DNA of 56,708 bases from Betaproteobacteria bacterium (GTDB taxonomy: Bacteria > Pseudomonadota > Gammaproteobacteria > Burkholderiales > SG8-41). A program made the position numbers and the translations under genes. The notes beneath the pieces are model-generated. The model was not told the origin of the DNA. It made no database searches and saw only the letters and a list, made by a program, of their open reading frames with translations. Numbering within the stretch: position 1 is the first letter of the stretch; every line of letters starts with the position of its first letter. Positions 8,076 to 16,497 of the stretch are shown here, in pieces. The stretch spans positions 1 to 56,708 of the forward strand of contig OMIN01000011.1 in NCBI GenBank assembly GCA_900299145.1, read 5' to 3'.

Positions 8076-9587
8076 TTACTCACGCTGCGATGTCACCGAG
8101 CCGTCATCTTCATCGGCGAGCCCGTGAATATTGATGTCGTAGCCGATTTTCGCCCACTCCGCGATCTCCTCATGCAACACGGCGTTGGTCAGCGGGTTAT
8201 TGGCGAGCCAATCGGGTTCTATCGACAAACTCAATTTCTTATTGCCGGCCCTTGCGTTGACTATCGGCGGATTGGCATTGCGGCGGCGCTGGCAAAACAG
8301 CACCGCCAGCCGCAATGCGAAAACCTTGCGCCAATCTGGTGATGTATCACTCTCGTCCGGCAGACGTTTGAGCGAACGGCGGTGCACCAGCAGCAGCTCG
8401 GCGATGTGCTGCTGCTCCTCGCGGGTAAATCCCGGCATATCCGCATTCGCGACGATATAGGCCGAGTGTTTGTGATAGCCCGCATAGGCCACGGAAATAC
8501 CAATTTCATGCAACTGTGCGGCCCACGTGAGATCACGCGCCTCAGCCAATTCATTGCCCGTAAGCTGCTTGTATAAACCGAGTGCCAAGGTTGTCACGCG
8601 CCGCGCCTGGGATTCGTCGACGCGATAGCGCTGCTTGAACTGTTCTATGGTGGCCTCGCGCGGATCGCGGTGGTGGCTGCGTCCCAACATGTCGAGCAAA
8701 ATGCCTTCCCGCAGAGCGCCATCCGCGACGGTCATGCTTTTGATATTTAATTCATCGAACACCGCGGCCATGATCGCGAGCCCGCCGGGCAGTATGCTGG
8801 AACGTTCATCGCGCACGCCTTGAAAACTGATTTTGGACGTGTTGCCCCAACGCAGCAGTTGGGCGCGCAAGTCATCAAGGCCGCCAGCCGTGATGGCCGA
8901 GCCTGCAGGATCCAGAGTTTTCGCGGCATACAGAAGCGCCCGCGCCGTTCCCGAGGAACCGACGGCCTGCCGCCAATGGGCGCTGGAGAAATCCTCGGCG
9001 ATATGCTGCAACTCCGTACGAGCGGCGAGTTCGGCTTCCCTGAAGGCGCGTTTTGTGAGCTTGCCATCGGCAAAAAAACGCATGCTGTAGGAAACACAGC
9101 CCATATACAGACTGTCCAGCTTGAGCGGCTTGTAGCCTTCGCCGACGATGAATTCGGTCGAGCCGCCGCCAATGTCCACCACCAGCCTGCGATCATTGCT
9201 TTGCGGCAAACCGTTCGAGACACCCAGATATATCAGGCGTGCCTCTTCCCGCCCCGCGATGATTTCAATCGGGAAGCCAAGCGCATTTTGTGCCTTTTTC
9301 AGAAAATCATCGGAATTCTTGGCTACGCGCAAAGCATTGGTACCAAGCGCGCGCACATCGCCCGCATGAAAACTGCGCAGCCTTTCGCCGAAACGTTGCA
9401 AACAGGCGATCGCGCGTGTCTGGGAGGGCTCGTCCAGCAATTTGTCGCCGTCAAGCCCGGCCGCGAGCCGCACGGGTTCACGCAAGCTGTCCAACGGGTA
9501 GGTATGGTCGCCATCGACGCGCGCGATTTGGCAATGAAAGGAATTGGATCCCAGATCTACAGCTGCAATGGTCTCGAATTCAGCCAT
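8076..9587 (-). CDS. ppx: Exopolyphosphatase / guanosine pentaphosphatase (Ppx/GppA family)
   Basis: Degrades polyphosphate from the ends (Ppx) or converts pppGpp to ppGpp (GppA). The 503-residue length and the partner gene favour Ppx. Visible motifs are AAVDLGSNSFHCQIARV (phosphate loop 1), DIGGGSTEFIVGEG (loop 2) and SSILPGGLAIM. The C-terminal half carries the HD-like domain (AAQLHEIGISVAYAGYHKHS). The ATG start is clear. It diverges from ppk1 across a 142-bp gap that holds a Pho box. Confidence 0.94.
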   Translation of the reverse strand: MAEFETIAAVDLGSNSFHCQIARVDGDHTYPLDSLREPVRLAAGLDGDKLLDEPSQTRAIACLQRFGERLRSFHAGDVRALGTNALRVAKNSDDFLKKAQNALGFPIEIIAGREEARLIYLGVSNGLPQSNDRRLVVDIGGGSTEFIVGEGYKPLKLDSLYMGCVSYSMRFFADGKLTKRAFREAELAARTELQHIAEDFSSAHWRQAVGSSGTARALLYAAKTLDPAGSAITAGGLDDLRAQLLRWGNTSKISFQGVRDERSSILPGGLAIMAAVFDELNIKSMTVADGALREGILLDMLGRSHHRDPREATIEQFKQRYRVDESQARRVTTLALGLYKQLTGNELAEARDLTWAAQLHEIGISVAYAGYHKHSAYIVANADMPGFTREEQQHIAELLLVHRRSLKRLPDESDTSPDWRKVFALRLAVLFCQRRRNANPPIVNARAGNKKLSLSIEPDWLANNPLTNAVLHEEIAEWAKIGYDINIHGLADEDDGSVTSQRE

Positions 9588-9675
9588 GGTGTTGTTTTTC
9601 TACGTGCAAACTGGCTACGGCCCCATTATCCGCCTGATATGCCAACAAATCCATCGCTTTGATGTTCGGGAACCC

Positions 9676-9693
9676 CTGTCACATTGCTGTCAT
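9676..9693 (+). promoter_or_regulatory. Pho box upstream of ppk1
   Basis: The bases CTGTCAC-ATTG-CTGTCAT match 13 of 14 half-site positions of the PhoB consensus with the correct 4-base spacer. A -10-like TATGTT starts ten bases after the box (9704-9709), the usual arrangement at PhoB-activated promoters. The ppk1 ATG follows at 9730. The divergent ppx start at 9587 is 89 bp away and may be co-regulated. Confidence 0.85.
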
Positions 9694-9729
9694 CCGGCCT
9701 TGCTATGTTCGCACGCACGATGGATTACT

Positions 9730-11823
9730 ATGCTTATGTCTGATTCTCTCCCTTCCGAATTGTTTCTCAACCGCGAATTGGCGCAGCTCGCGTTCAACCA
9801 CCGGGTGTTGGCGCAAGCGGAGGAAGTCCGCACGCCGTTGCTGGAGCGATTGCGGTTTTTGTGCATCGTCAGCAGCAATCTTGACGAATTCTTCGAAATC
9901 CGCGTGGCGGGCTTGCACGCGGAGATCGAGGCCGGTATTGCATCATCGGCGCCAGACAAAACGCCGGCGGCTGAATCGTATCGACAGGTAGCGCATGCAG
10001 TTCATGCTTTGGTCGTTGAGCAGTACCGGCTGTTCAACGAAGCTATAGTTCCCGCTCTCGCGGACAAAGGCATCCGGTTCCTGCAGCACGCCGATTTCAA
10101 CGAGCGGCAGGCGCAATGGGTTCGGGACTATTTCCACGATGCGGTAATGCCGGTGCTTACCCCCATCGGCTTGGATCCGGCGCATCCGTTTCCAAGGGTT
10201 TTAAACAAGAGCCTGAATTTCGCGGTAGAACTCGAAGGCAGAGATGCATTCGGTCGCGACTCCGGCACGGCTATCGTTCAGGCACCACTCGTGCTGCCGC
10301 GCGTGATCCGGCTGCCGCGCGAATTTTCCGAAGTCGAATACGAGTTCGTACTGTTATCCACCATCATGCAGGCGCATGTTGATGCACTGTTTCCCGGCAT
10401 GACCGTAAAAGGTTGTTACCAGTTCCGTTTGACGCGCAATAGTGATTTGTTTGTCGATGAAGAGGAAGTCAAAGATCTGCGCGCCGCCTTAAGTGGTGAA
10501 CTGCCCAACCGCCAGTTTGGCGATGAAGTGCGCCTGGAAATTGCCGCCAATTGCCCCGCGCAGCTCGCAACTTTCTTGACCCGCCATTTTCACCTTGATA
10601 CGGAAGATGTTTATCGCGTGGACGGCCCGGTGAATCTCGTCCGCCTGATTAACGTGCCCGACGACGTTGACCGGCCAGACTTGAAGTTTCACGCCTTCGT
10701 CCCGGGAACTGTCAAGCGACTTGAACAATCTGCGAATGTATTCGATGCCATTCGTGAAGGCGACTTGTTGTTCTACCACCCGTTTCAGTCGTTTCAGCCC
10801 ATCGTGGCATTTTTGCAGGAAGCATCAACTGACCCCTCGGTCGTCGCGATCAAACAGACCATCTATCGCACCGGCACCGGCTCGGAGCTTATCCCACTCC
10901 TAATAGCGGCGGCGCGCAATGGCAAGGAAGTGACCGTGGTGCTGGAGCTTCTGGCGCGATTCGATGAGGAAGCCAACATCAACTGGGCGCAAAGGCTTGA
11001 AGAGGCTGGCGCCCATGTCGTATACGGCGTGGTTGGCGCAAAAACCCATGCAAAAATGCTGATGGTAGTACGTGCTGAAACTCCTGCCGCGGGCGCATCT
11101 TCTCAATTTGCCAGGTTAAAGCGTTACGTGCATCTGTCGACGGGCAATTACCATTCCCGAACCGCACGGCTCTATACCGATTTCGGGCTGTTCACCTGCG
11201 ACGACGCGATCACCACGGACGTCAACAATCTCTTCATGCAACTTACGGGCTTGGGGCGTGTGAGCGAGTCTCGCTTGCTGTGGCAAGCGCCCTTTTCGTT
11301 GCACGAGCGCGTCATGCAGGCGATACGCGCGGAGACTGCCAATGCAGCGGCTGGCCGCAAGGCTGCCATTATCGCAAAAATGAATGCTTTGCTGGAGCCA
11401 AAAGTTATTGCTGCGCTTTACGAAGCGTCGCGCGCTGGCGTACAGATTGACCTGATTGTGCGCGGCATGTGCGCTCTGCGGCCGGGCTTGCCCGGCGTGT
11501 CGGATAACATTCGTGTGCGTTCCATCGTGGGACGCTTTCTGGAACATTCCCGGGTATTTTATTTTTTCAATGGCGGCGAAGAAGACGTCTATCTTTCCAG
11601 CGCTGACTGGATGGGGCGCAACTTTTTTGGGCGGATCGAAATTTGTTTTCCGGTGCGCGACCCGCGACTCAAGCGGCGTGTCATCGACGAAGGCCTGCAA
11701 CCTTACCTCGACGATCCGCACGCGTGGATCATGGATCCGGACGGAAACTATCAGCGCCGCACCGACGACGAGCGGCCCAACGCACATCAGACGCTGCTCA
11801 AACTGCTGGCGGCGAGCAGTTAA
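9730..11823 (+). CDS. ppk1: Polyphosphate kinase 1
   Basis: Polymerises the gamma phosphate of ATP into polyphosphate at the inner membrane. The 697 residues match the family length. Motifs include the N-terminal ELFLNRELAQLAFNHRVLAQ, SSNLDEFFEIRVAG, YHPFQSF, GAKTHAKMLMVVR (with the autophosphorylated histidine), HLSTGNYHSRTARLYTDFG and VRGMCALRPGLPG. ATG 9730 is chosen; a second in-frame ATG lies at 9736. An upstream open extension runs through the promoter and is not coding. Expression is probably induced by phosphate starvation through the Pho box. Confidence 0.96.
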   Translation: MLMSDSLPSELFLNRELAQLAFNHRVLAQAEEVRTPLLERLRFLCIVSSNLDEFFEIRVAGLHAEIEAGIASSAPDKTPAAESYRQVAHAVHALVVEQYRLFNEAIVPALADKGIRFLQHADFNERQAQWVRDYFHDAVMPVLTPIGLDPAHPFPRVLNKSLNFAVELEGRDAFGRDSGTAIVQAPLVLPRVIRLPREFSEVEYEFVLLSTIMQAHVDALFPGMTVKGCYQFRLTRNSDLFVDEEEVKDLRAALSGELPNRQFGDEVRLEIAANCPAQLATFLTRHFHLDTEDVYRVDGPVNLVRLINVPDDVDRPDLKFHAFVPGTVKRLEQSANVFDAIREGDLLFYHPFQSFQPIVAFLQEASTDPSVVAIKQTIYRTGTGSELIPLLIAAARNGKEVTVVLELLARFDEEANINWAQRLEEAGAHVVYGVVGAKTHAKMLMVVRAETPAAGASSQFARLKRYVHLSTGNYHSRTARLYTDFGLFTCDDAITTDVNNLFMQLTGLGRVSESRLLWQAPFSLHERVMQAIRAETANAAAGRKAAIIAKMNALLEPKVIAALYEASRAGVQIDLIVRGMCALRPGLPGVSDNIRVRSIVGRFLEHSRVFYFFNGGEEDVYLSSADWMGRNFFGRIEICFPVRDPRLKRRVIDEGLQPYLDDPHAWIMDPDGNYQRRTDDERPNAHQTLLKLLAASS

Positions 11824-11843
11824 CCGTTACGGCACGGGCGGCG

Positions 11844-13778
11844 TCAACTGCCTACGATTCCGCCATCATTTTTGCAGATTACTATCGTTGCCGAACGCGG
11901 TCGTCCGCCCAATGCGCCATCGGGCCAACTGCTGACTGCCTTCGGGTACTTCGGATCGTTGCGTTCGGTTGAGGTTTCACCGGGGTGCTGGATATTGACA
12001 AACATCGTGCGTCGATCCGGCGTGGCGGTGATGCCGGTAATCTCGCAACCGTTGGGCCCGGTGAGAAAACGCCGTATTTCGCCTGACCGAATATCCGCCG
12101 CCAGCATCTGATTGTTGCCCATGAATTCGTAATCCCCCTTGTGCATGGCGCTGGTAGAGACATCCGTCTGTATCCAGAGGATGCCGCCATCGTCGAACCA
12201 CAGTCCATCGGGGCTCCCGAAGGCATCGCCGTTGATGCTGCCGCGCTTCGCAGGGTCTTTGTGTTGCGGATCGCCTGCCAGTACGAAGATGTCCCACTTG
12301 AAGGTGGCGGTTGCGGGATCGTTGCCGTCCTCGCGCCAGCGGATGATGTGGCCGAAGCCGTTGTTTACGCGTGGATTGGCCTTGTCCGTAGCGCGTTCGC
12401 TGGCTGCGCCACGGCGCACGTTGTTGGTGAGCGTACAGTAAACCTCTTGCGTGGCCGGATGCACGGCAATCCACTCGGGTCGATCCATCGGGGTTGCGCC
12501 CACGGTATCAGCGGCGGCGCGCGTGCGGATCAGCACGTCCGCCTGATCACGAAAGCCGCGGGCTGTTGTCAGGCCATTCAACCCGTGCGTGAGCGCGACC
12601 CAAGCACCTGTGCCGTCGTCTCTGAACTGTGCGACATACAAGGTACCGTAATCCAGCAAATGACGATTCGCATCCCGGTCTCGCGGATTCCACGCGTCGC
12701 GCGTGACGAATTTGTAAATGTATTCAAAGGCGCGGTCGTCACCCATGTATACCGTGACACGGCCATCCGGCCCCAAGGTGTGGCAAGCGCCTTCGTGGCT
12801 GAATCGTCCCAGCGCCGTTCGCTTGACGGGCTTGGAGTTCGGGTCGTACGGATCGATCTCCACTACCCAGCCAAAGCGGTTGGGTTCGTTGGGATGCTTG
12901 CCGGCGTCGAAACGTTCGTCGAATTCTTCCCAGCGATAACCACGTCCTCGCGGCGGAATGCCATTGCGCACCTGATCGGGTGTTAATGTGCCGGAATTCA
13001 TGAAGTAACTGTCCCAGTTTTCCTCGCAGGTTAGATAAGTGCTCCACGGCGTGTAGCCGTTGGCGCAATTGTTGAGTGTGCCGAGCACCTCGCGACCGGA
13101 AGGATCGGCGGTGGTCTGCATTTGCGGTGCACCGGCTGCCGGGCCGGAAATTGCAACCGGCGTACGCGCGGAGATACGACGTGCATAGCGCGACGGGCGC
13201 ACGACTTCCCATTTGCCGTTCCGGTCACGTACTTCGACAATGGTTACGCCATGTGCGTTTTGCGATTTGCGCACCTTTTCCGCGCTCCAGTTGGCGAAGC
13301 CATCAGTATGCAGTAGACCGTCATCGGTATATTCGTTATTGATAGTGAGTAAACCGTTCACCGAACCGTGGTCACCATGCGGAAGCGGAAAGTAGTGCAT
13401 GCCGTCGTGGTGCATGCCCGTCTGCAATGCCTGCTCATCTGCGGTGTTGCTGGCATCATGCTTGAAAGCAGGAGATCCTGAAGAGTGCCCGATGGGGTCA
13501 CCCCACGACAGCAACACTGTCGCGGTATAGCCATCCGGCACGCGCACGTTATCCGCCATTGACAACGGTACGCGGCTAAAGCCCAGCATACCGGTGCGTT
13601 TCAGGCCACCCGTTGCACAGCCCGTTAGCGACATCGAAAGCGGGAATGCGCCCGCGACGGCCAGGGACGCCGCGCCTTTGAGTGCATCGCGGCGCAAAAG
13701 CCGTAGCTGAAGTATGTCGTGAAATGAGGGATTGATCGATCGGTTCAGTGATTTGCCATCGTTATGGTTGTGACTCAT
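11844..13778 (-). CDS. phoX: PhoX-family alkaline phosphatase (DUF839), Tat-exported
   Basis: A periplasmic phosphomonoesterase of the PhoX type, which uses iron and calcium. The 644 residues begin with a cytoplasmic leader and a Tat signal (LLRRDALKGAASLAV, R29 R30, then a hydrophobic stretch ending at a lipobox-like LTGCATGG). PhoX segments include NNEYTDDG, GTLNNCANGYTPWSTYLTCEENW (in part: CANGYTPWSTYLTCEENW), FSHEGA, and SPDGLWFDDGGILWIQTD (in part: DGLWFDDGGILWIQTD). The ATG has GGAG upstream. It is tail to tail with ppk1 (20-bp gap) and divergent from a second phosphatase. Confidence 0.93.
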   Translation of the reverse strand: MSHNHNDGKSLNRSINPSFHDILQLRLLRRDALKGAASLAVAGAFPLSMSLTGCATGGLKRTGMLGFSRVPLSMADNVRVPDGYTATVLLSWGDPIGHSSGSPAFKHDASNTADEQALQTGMHHDGMHYFPLPHGDHGSVNGLLTINNEYTDDGLLHTDGFANWSAEKVRKSQNAHGVTIVEVRDRNGKWEVVRPSRYARRISARTPVAISGPAAGAPQMQTTADPSGREVLGTLNNCANGYTPWSTYLTCEENWDSYFMNSGTLTPDQVRNGIPPRGRGYRWEEFDERFDAGKHPNEPNRFGWVVEIDPYDPNSKPVKRTALGRFSHEGACHTLGPDGRVTVYMGDDRAFEYIYKFVTRDAWNPRDRDANRHLLDYGTLYVAQFRDDGTGAWVALTHGLNGLTTARGFRDQADVLIRTRAAADTVGATPMDRPEWIAVHPATQEVYCTLTNNVRRGAASERATDKANPRVNNGFGHIIRWREDGNDPATATFKWDIFVLAGDPQHKDPAKRGSINGDAFGSPDGLWFDDGGILWIQTDVSTSAMHKGDYEFMGNNQMLAADIRSGEIRRFLTGPNGCEITGITATPDRRTMFVNIQHPGETSTERNDPKYPKAVSSWPDGALGGRPRSATIVICKNDGGIVGS

Positions 13779-13833
13779 GGGGGCTCCGTACGTCAGAGAT
13801 GAAGAGCGGAGCCTAGGGCGGCGGCATTACCAC

Positions 13834-13878
13834 TTTGTGACAACGAGGCAAGTCACTTGCGCCTTATCAAGTCACAAA
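13834..13878. promoter_or_regulatory. Inverted-repeat block between phoX and the metallophosphoesterase
   Basis: TTTGTGAC (13834-13841) and its inverse GTCACAAA (13871-13878) flank a perfect palindrome CAAGTCACTTG (13849-13859). GTCAC/GTGAC recurs three times. It resembles an operator for a dimeric regulator. It is not a good PhoB box, because the GTCAC copies are not spaced by 11 bp. Confidence 0.35.
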
Positions 13879-13992
13879 ACCGTAGCAATTCCGAAATATT
13901 TCTTGTCCATACTCGCTGATAACCCTTGAGCGAATCTGTAAATCGCCCACAAAAGCCTTCCGTAAATTCAAACAGATGGCACGCCAATTACC

Positions 13993-15105
13993 ATGAAAAA
14001 CTTTGCCCGATATATTGCAGGTCTGGGGCTGCTGGCAGTCGCGCTGATGGTAAGCGCGCAGGACTCGTCACTTTCCGTAATGTTTCGTTTCACCACCGTG
14101 GGCGACAGTCGTGAAGAACCCACGCCAGGCAAGCTGTCAAACCAGGAAATGTTGTGGCTACAGAACACCAGGGTTCTGGCTCGCATGATCCGGGAAATGC
14201 AGGCTGACAAGCCGCAGGCCCTGTTCTTTAACGGAGACATGATTTATGGCTATACCGCCGATCGTGCCGTGCTGGACAGGCAATATGCCTACTGGCGCGG
14301 CATGGTGGCGCATCTCATGGAAAGCGGAACGTACGTGGTGCCGGTGCCCGGCAATCACGAAATTCAAGTCAGGACCAGGAGCGCACTGGGCAGGGAGGTT
14401 CGAACCGCCACGGTCGAAAACGAAAATGCGTGGCGCGCCAACATGGGCGATCTGATTTTCAATCAAGCCAAATGGCAGGCGATGACCAACCTGCCCGCGA
14501 CAGCGTGGAGTATCGATAATGCCCCGCAAGCAGGTGTTGATGGCATCACCACTGATCAGCGCCAACTGAGTTACTCTTTTGATGTGGGCAGAATTCACTT
14601 TGCCATCATCAATACAGATCCGGCGGGCTTTGACGATTCCGCGCCGGTAAAATGGCTGGAGGCCGATTTTGCAGCAGCCAGACAGCGTGGCGCGAACCGC
14701 TTTTTTGTGTTCGGTCACAAGATGGCATTTACCTACGTGCCGGAAAAGCTAAGACAGCGCAACGTAACTCGCACCGACGGCCTTGATGCAAGGCCGGGTG
14801 TGCGGGATGCTTTCTGGGATTTGATTGAATCCTACCAAGCTATCTTTTTCACTGGACACCAGCATGTATTTCATGCCTCCCAGCCGCGCAAGGATAGCGG
14901 CGGCAAGGCGTGGCAGGTGATCGTCGGCAGCGGTGGCACGAATTTTTCCATCAAAAAAGGCGATAGCGACAACATCTACGACTATTACTACTCATGGGCG
15001 GATGTCTCGGTACTGTCTGACAACACAGTGCGCATCAAGGTGCTTGGCTTCGACGAAAACTTTGGTCCGACGCGCGTGATCGATAGCTGGGACATTCAGC
15101 CGTGA
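13993..15105 (+). CDS. Secreted calcineurin-like metallophosphoesterase
   Basis: A 370-residue phosphoesterase with an N-terminal signal peptide (MKNFARYIAGLGLLAVALMV, then SAQ as cleavage region). Dimetal motifs appear in order: TTVGDSREEP, FFNGDMIYG, VPGNHE, FVFGHKMAF and FFTGHQHVFH. It probably releases phosphate from organic esters in the periplasm. The substrate cannot be told from sequence. Its neighbours (phoX, ppk1, olsB) point to a phosphate-starvation role. Confidence 0.85.
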   Translation: MKNFARYIAGLGLLAVALMVSAQDSSLSVMFRFTTVGDSREEPTPGKLSNQEMLWLQNTRVLARMIREMQADKPQALFFNGDMIYGYTADRAVLDRQYAYWRGMVAHLMESGTYVVPVPGNHEIQVRTRSALGREVRTATVENENAWRANMGDLIFNQAKWQAMTNLPATAWSIDNAPQAGVDGITTDQRQLSYSFDVGRIHFAIINTDPAGFDDSAPVKWLEADFAAARQRGANRFFVFGHKMAFTYVPEKLRQRNVTRTDGLDARPGVRDAFWDLIESYQAIFFTGHQHVFHASQPRKDSGGKAWQVIVGSGGTNFSIKKGDSDNIYDYYYSWADVSVLSDNTVRIKVLGFDENFGPTRVIDSWDIQP

Positions 15106-15140
15106 CCTCGGAGACCCGGCGCTACGCAGTGTAATTTGTT

Positions 15141-15170
15141 CGTAACTATCTGATAATGAAGCAGTAATAG
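15141..15170 (+). repeat. AT-rich boundary motif, copy 1 (weak)
   Basis: Left block CGTAACTATCTGAT matches the family consensus GTAACTATCTG; the right half has diverged. It lies between the metallophosphoesterase and olsB, 74 bp before the olsB start. Confidence 0.4.
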
Positions 15171-15214
15171 AAAGTCGTTACCCTCTGTTCGTCTGGTCAA
15201 TGGAGGGGTAAAGG

Positions 15215-15982
15215 ATGCTGCAAAAGCACTTGGCGGATCGGGGGCACAAGTCGGGAATTTATCCTCGCGCGTTAACGATATCCATTGCGCGCGATCAAAA
15301 CGAAGTACGGGAAGCGCAGCGCTTGCGCTACAGGGTGTTTGCGGAAGAAATGGGGGCGCGTCTGAGTGGGCGTGCTGCGGGCATAGACTGCGATATTTTC
15401 GATCCGTGGTGCGAGCATTTGATCGTGCGCGAAACGGAAGGTGGCTGCGTGGTGGGTACCTACCGCATGCTCTGCGGCGCCAATGCACGGCGTCTGGGGG
15501 GATTCTATTCGGACGAAGAGTTCGATCTCACACGGCTTGATCATTTACGGAACCAGATTCTCGAAGTGGGCCGTACCTGCGTGCATCGCGATTACCGCTC
15601 CGGCGCGGTCATTTCCATGCTTTGGTCCGGGGTGGCGCGTTACATGCGGGAGAGTGGCTACCAGTACCTGATGGGTTGCGCGAGTGTGAGTATGGCTGAC
15701 GGCGGAGCCGCGGCAGCGAACGTGCACTATGCCCTGCAATGTTCCAGCGGCAGCCCGGCCGAATACCGCGTGTTTCCACGTTTGGATTTGCCGCTACGCC
15801 GTGCACGGCCCACTGACCCGGTGGTGATTCCGCCGCTGCTCAAAGGTTACATGCGGCTGGGTGCTTACGTGTGCGGTGCGCCGGCGTGGGATCCGGACTT
15901 CAATACTGCAGATTTGTTGCTGTTGTTGCCGATGTCGCGATTGGCGCCACGCTATGCGCAGCATTTCACCCGCACCCGCTAA
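15215..15982 (+). CDS. olsB: OlsB-like N-acyltransferase (ornithine lipid synthesis)
   Basis: A 255-residue GNAT-fold acyltransferase of the OlsB type, which attaches a 3-hydroxyacyl chain to ornithine; OlsA would then complete the phosphorus-free ornithine lipid. Visible segments are EAQRLRYRVFAEEMGA, DPWCEHLIV, VVGTYRML, LEVGRTCVHRDYRSG and the C-terminal PPLLKGYMRLGAYVCGAPAWDPDFN (in part: PPLLKGYMRLGAYVCG). ATG 15215 has GGAGG 14 bases upstream and AAGG 3 bases upstream; TTG 15224 also fits the spacing. No olsA is adjacent. Replacing phospholipid under phosphate limitation fits the cluster. Confidence 0.85.
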   Translation: MLQKHLADRGHKSGIYPRALTISIARDQNEVREAQRLRYRVFAEEMGARLSGRAAGIDCDIFDPWCEHLIVRETEGGCVVGTYRMLCGANARRLGGFYSDEEFDLTRLDHLRNQILEVGRTCVHRDYRSGAVISMLWSGVARYMRESGYQYLMGCASVSMADGGAAAANVHYALQCSSGSPAEYRVFPRLDLPLRRARPTDPVVIPPLLKGYMRLGAYVCGAPAWDPDFNTADLLLLLPMSRLAPRYAQHFTRTR

Positions 15983-16010
15983 ATTTTTAACCGGTGTCGC
16001 GAGGATAGCC

Positions 16011-16400
16011 ATGCGCATAGTGGATGCGGTGACCAGTTCGAACACGAAGAATGAAGTAGAGTTCCTGCTGACAGCTTATACAGAAACATTGCAGTTTTGC
16101 GGTGCCGCAAGATATTTGCCAGCCAACGCGGCATTATTGCCGTTAGCGGGTATCGACGATATAGAGCATCGATTGGGCAAATTGTTGAGTCACAACGCAG
16201 GCGGTTCTGAAAATCAACACTACTACGCCCGGAGCGGCATATTGCGTGAGGCCACCGAAATATTTGGCGCCGCGTGCCTACGTCTACGGTCGCTTCAAAC
16301 GAAGCCGCAGGAGGGAACCAAGGCCTCGCTGTCATTCGGCAACAGAGAACATGCCCATTTTAATGTTTCCTATGTTGATGCTTTCGCTGCGTGCAAGTAA
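16011..16400 (+). CDS. Conserved small protein of unknown function
   Basis: A 129-residue protein with no motif I recognise. ATG 16011 has GAGG six bases upstream and follows olsB by 28 bp, so it is probably in the same transcript. No signal peptide or membrane segment is visible. The sequence is mixed alpha-helical with a central LLPLAGIDDIEHRLGKLL stretch and ends AFAACK. Its position between olsB and a porin suggests a link to the envelope or phosphate-stress response, which is inference only. Confidence 0.65.
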   Translation: MRIVDAVTSSNTKNEVEFLLTAYTETLQFCGAARYLPANAALLPLAGIDDIEHRLGKLLSHNAGGSENQHYYARSGILREATEIFGAACLRLRSLQTKPQEGTKASLSFGNREHAHFNVSYVDAFAACK

Positions 16401-16497
16401 CCTTGTTAATTGCCCTATGGTTGATTCCGCTCATGACCGTCAAAGCTTGCCTGACTTCGGATTGCCGTTCGGTTTGATTTGCAGGTAAGTAGGCGCG

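Noticed and set aside
15106-15214. Pho box upstream of olsB
   Set aside because: The best alignment matches only about half of the consensus and overlaps the boundary-motif copy.
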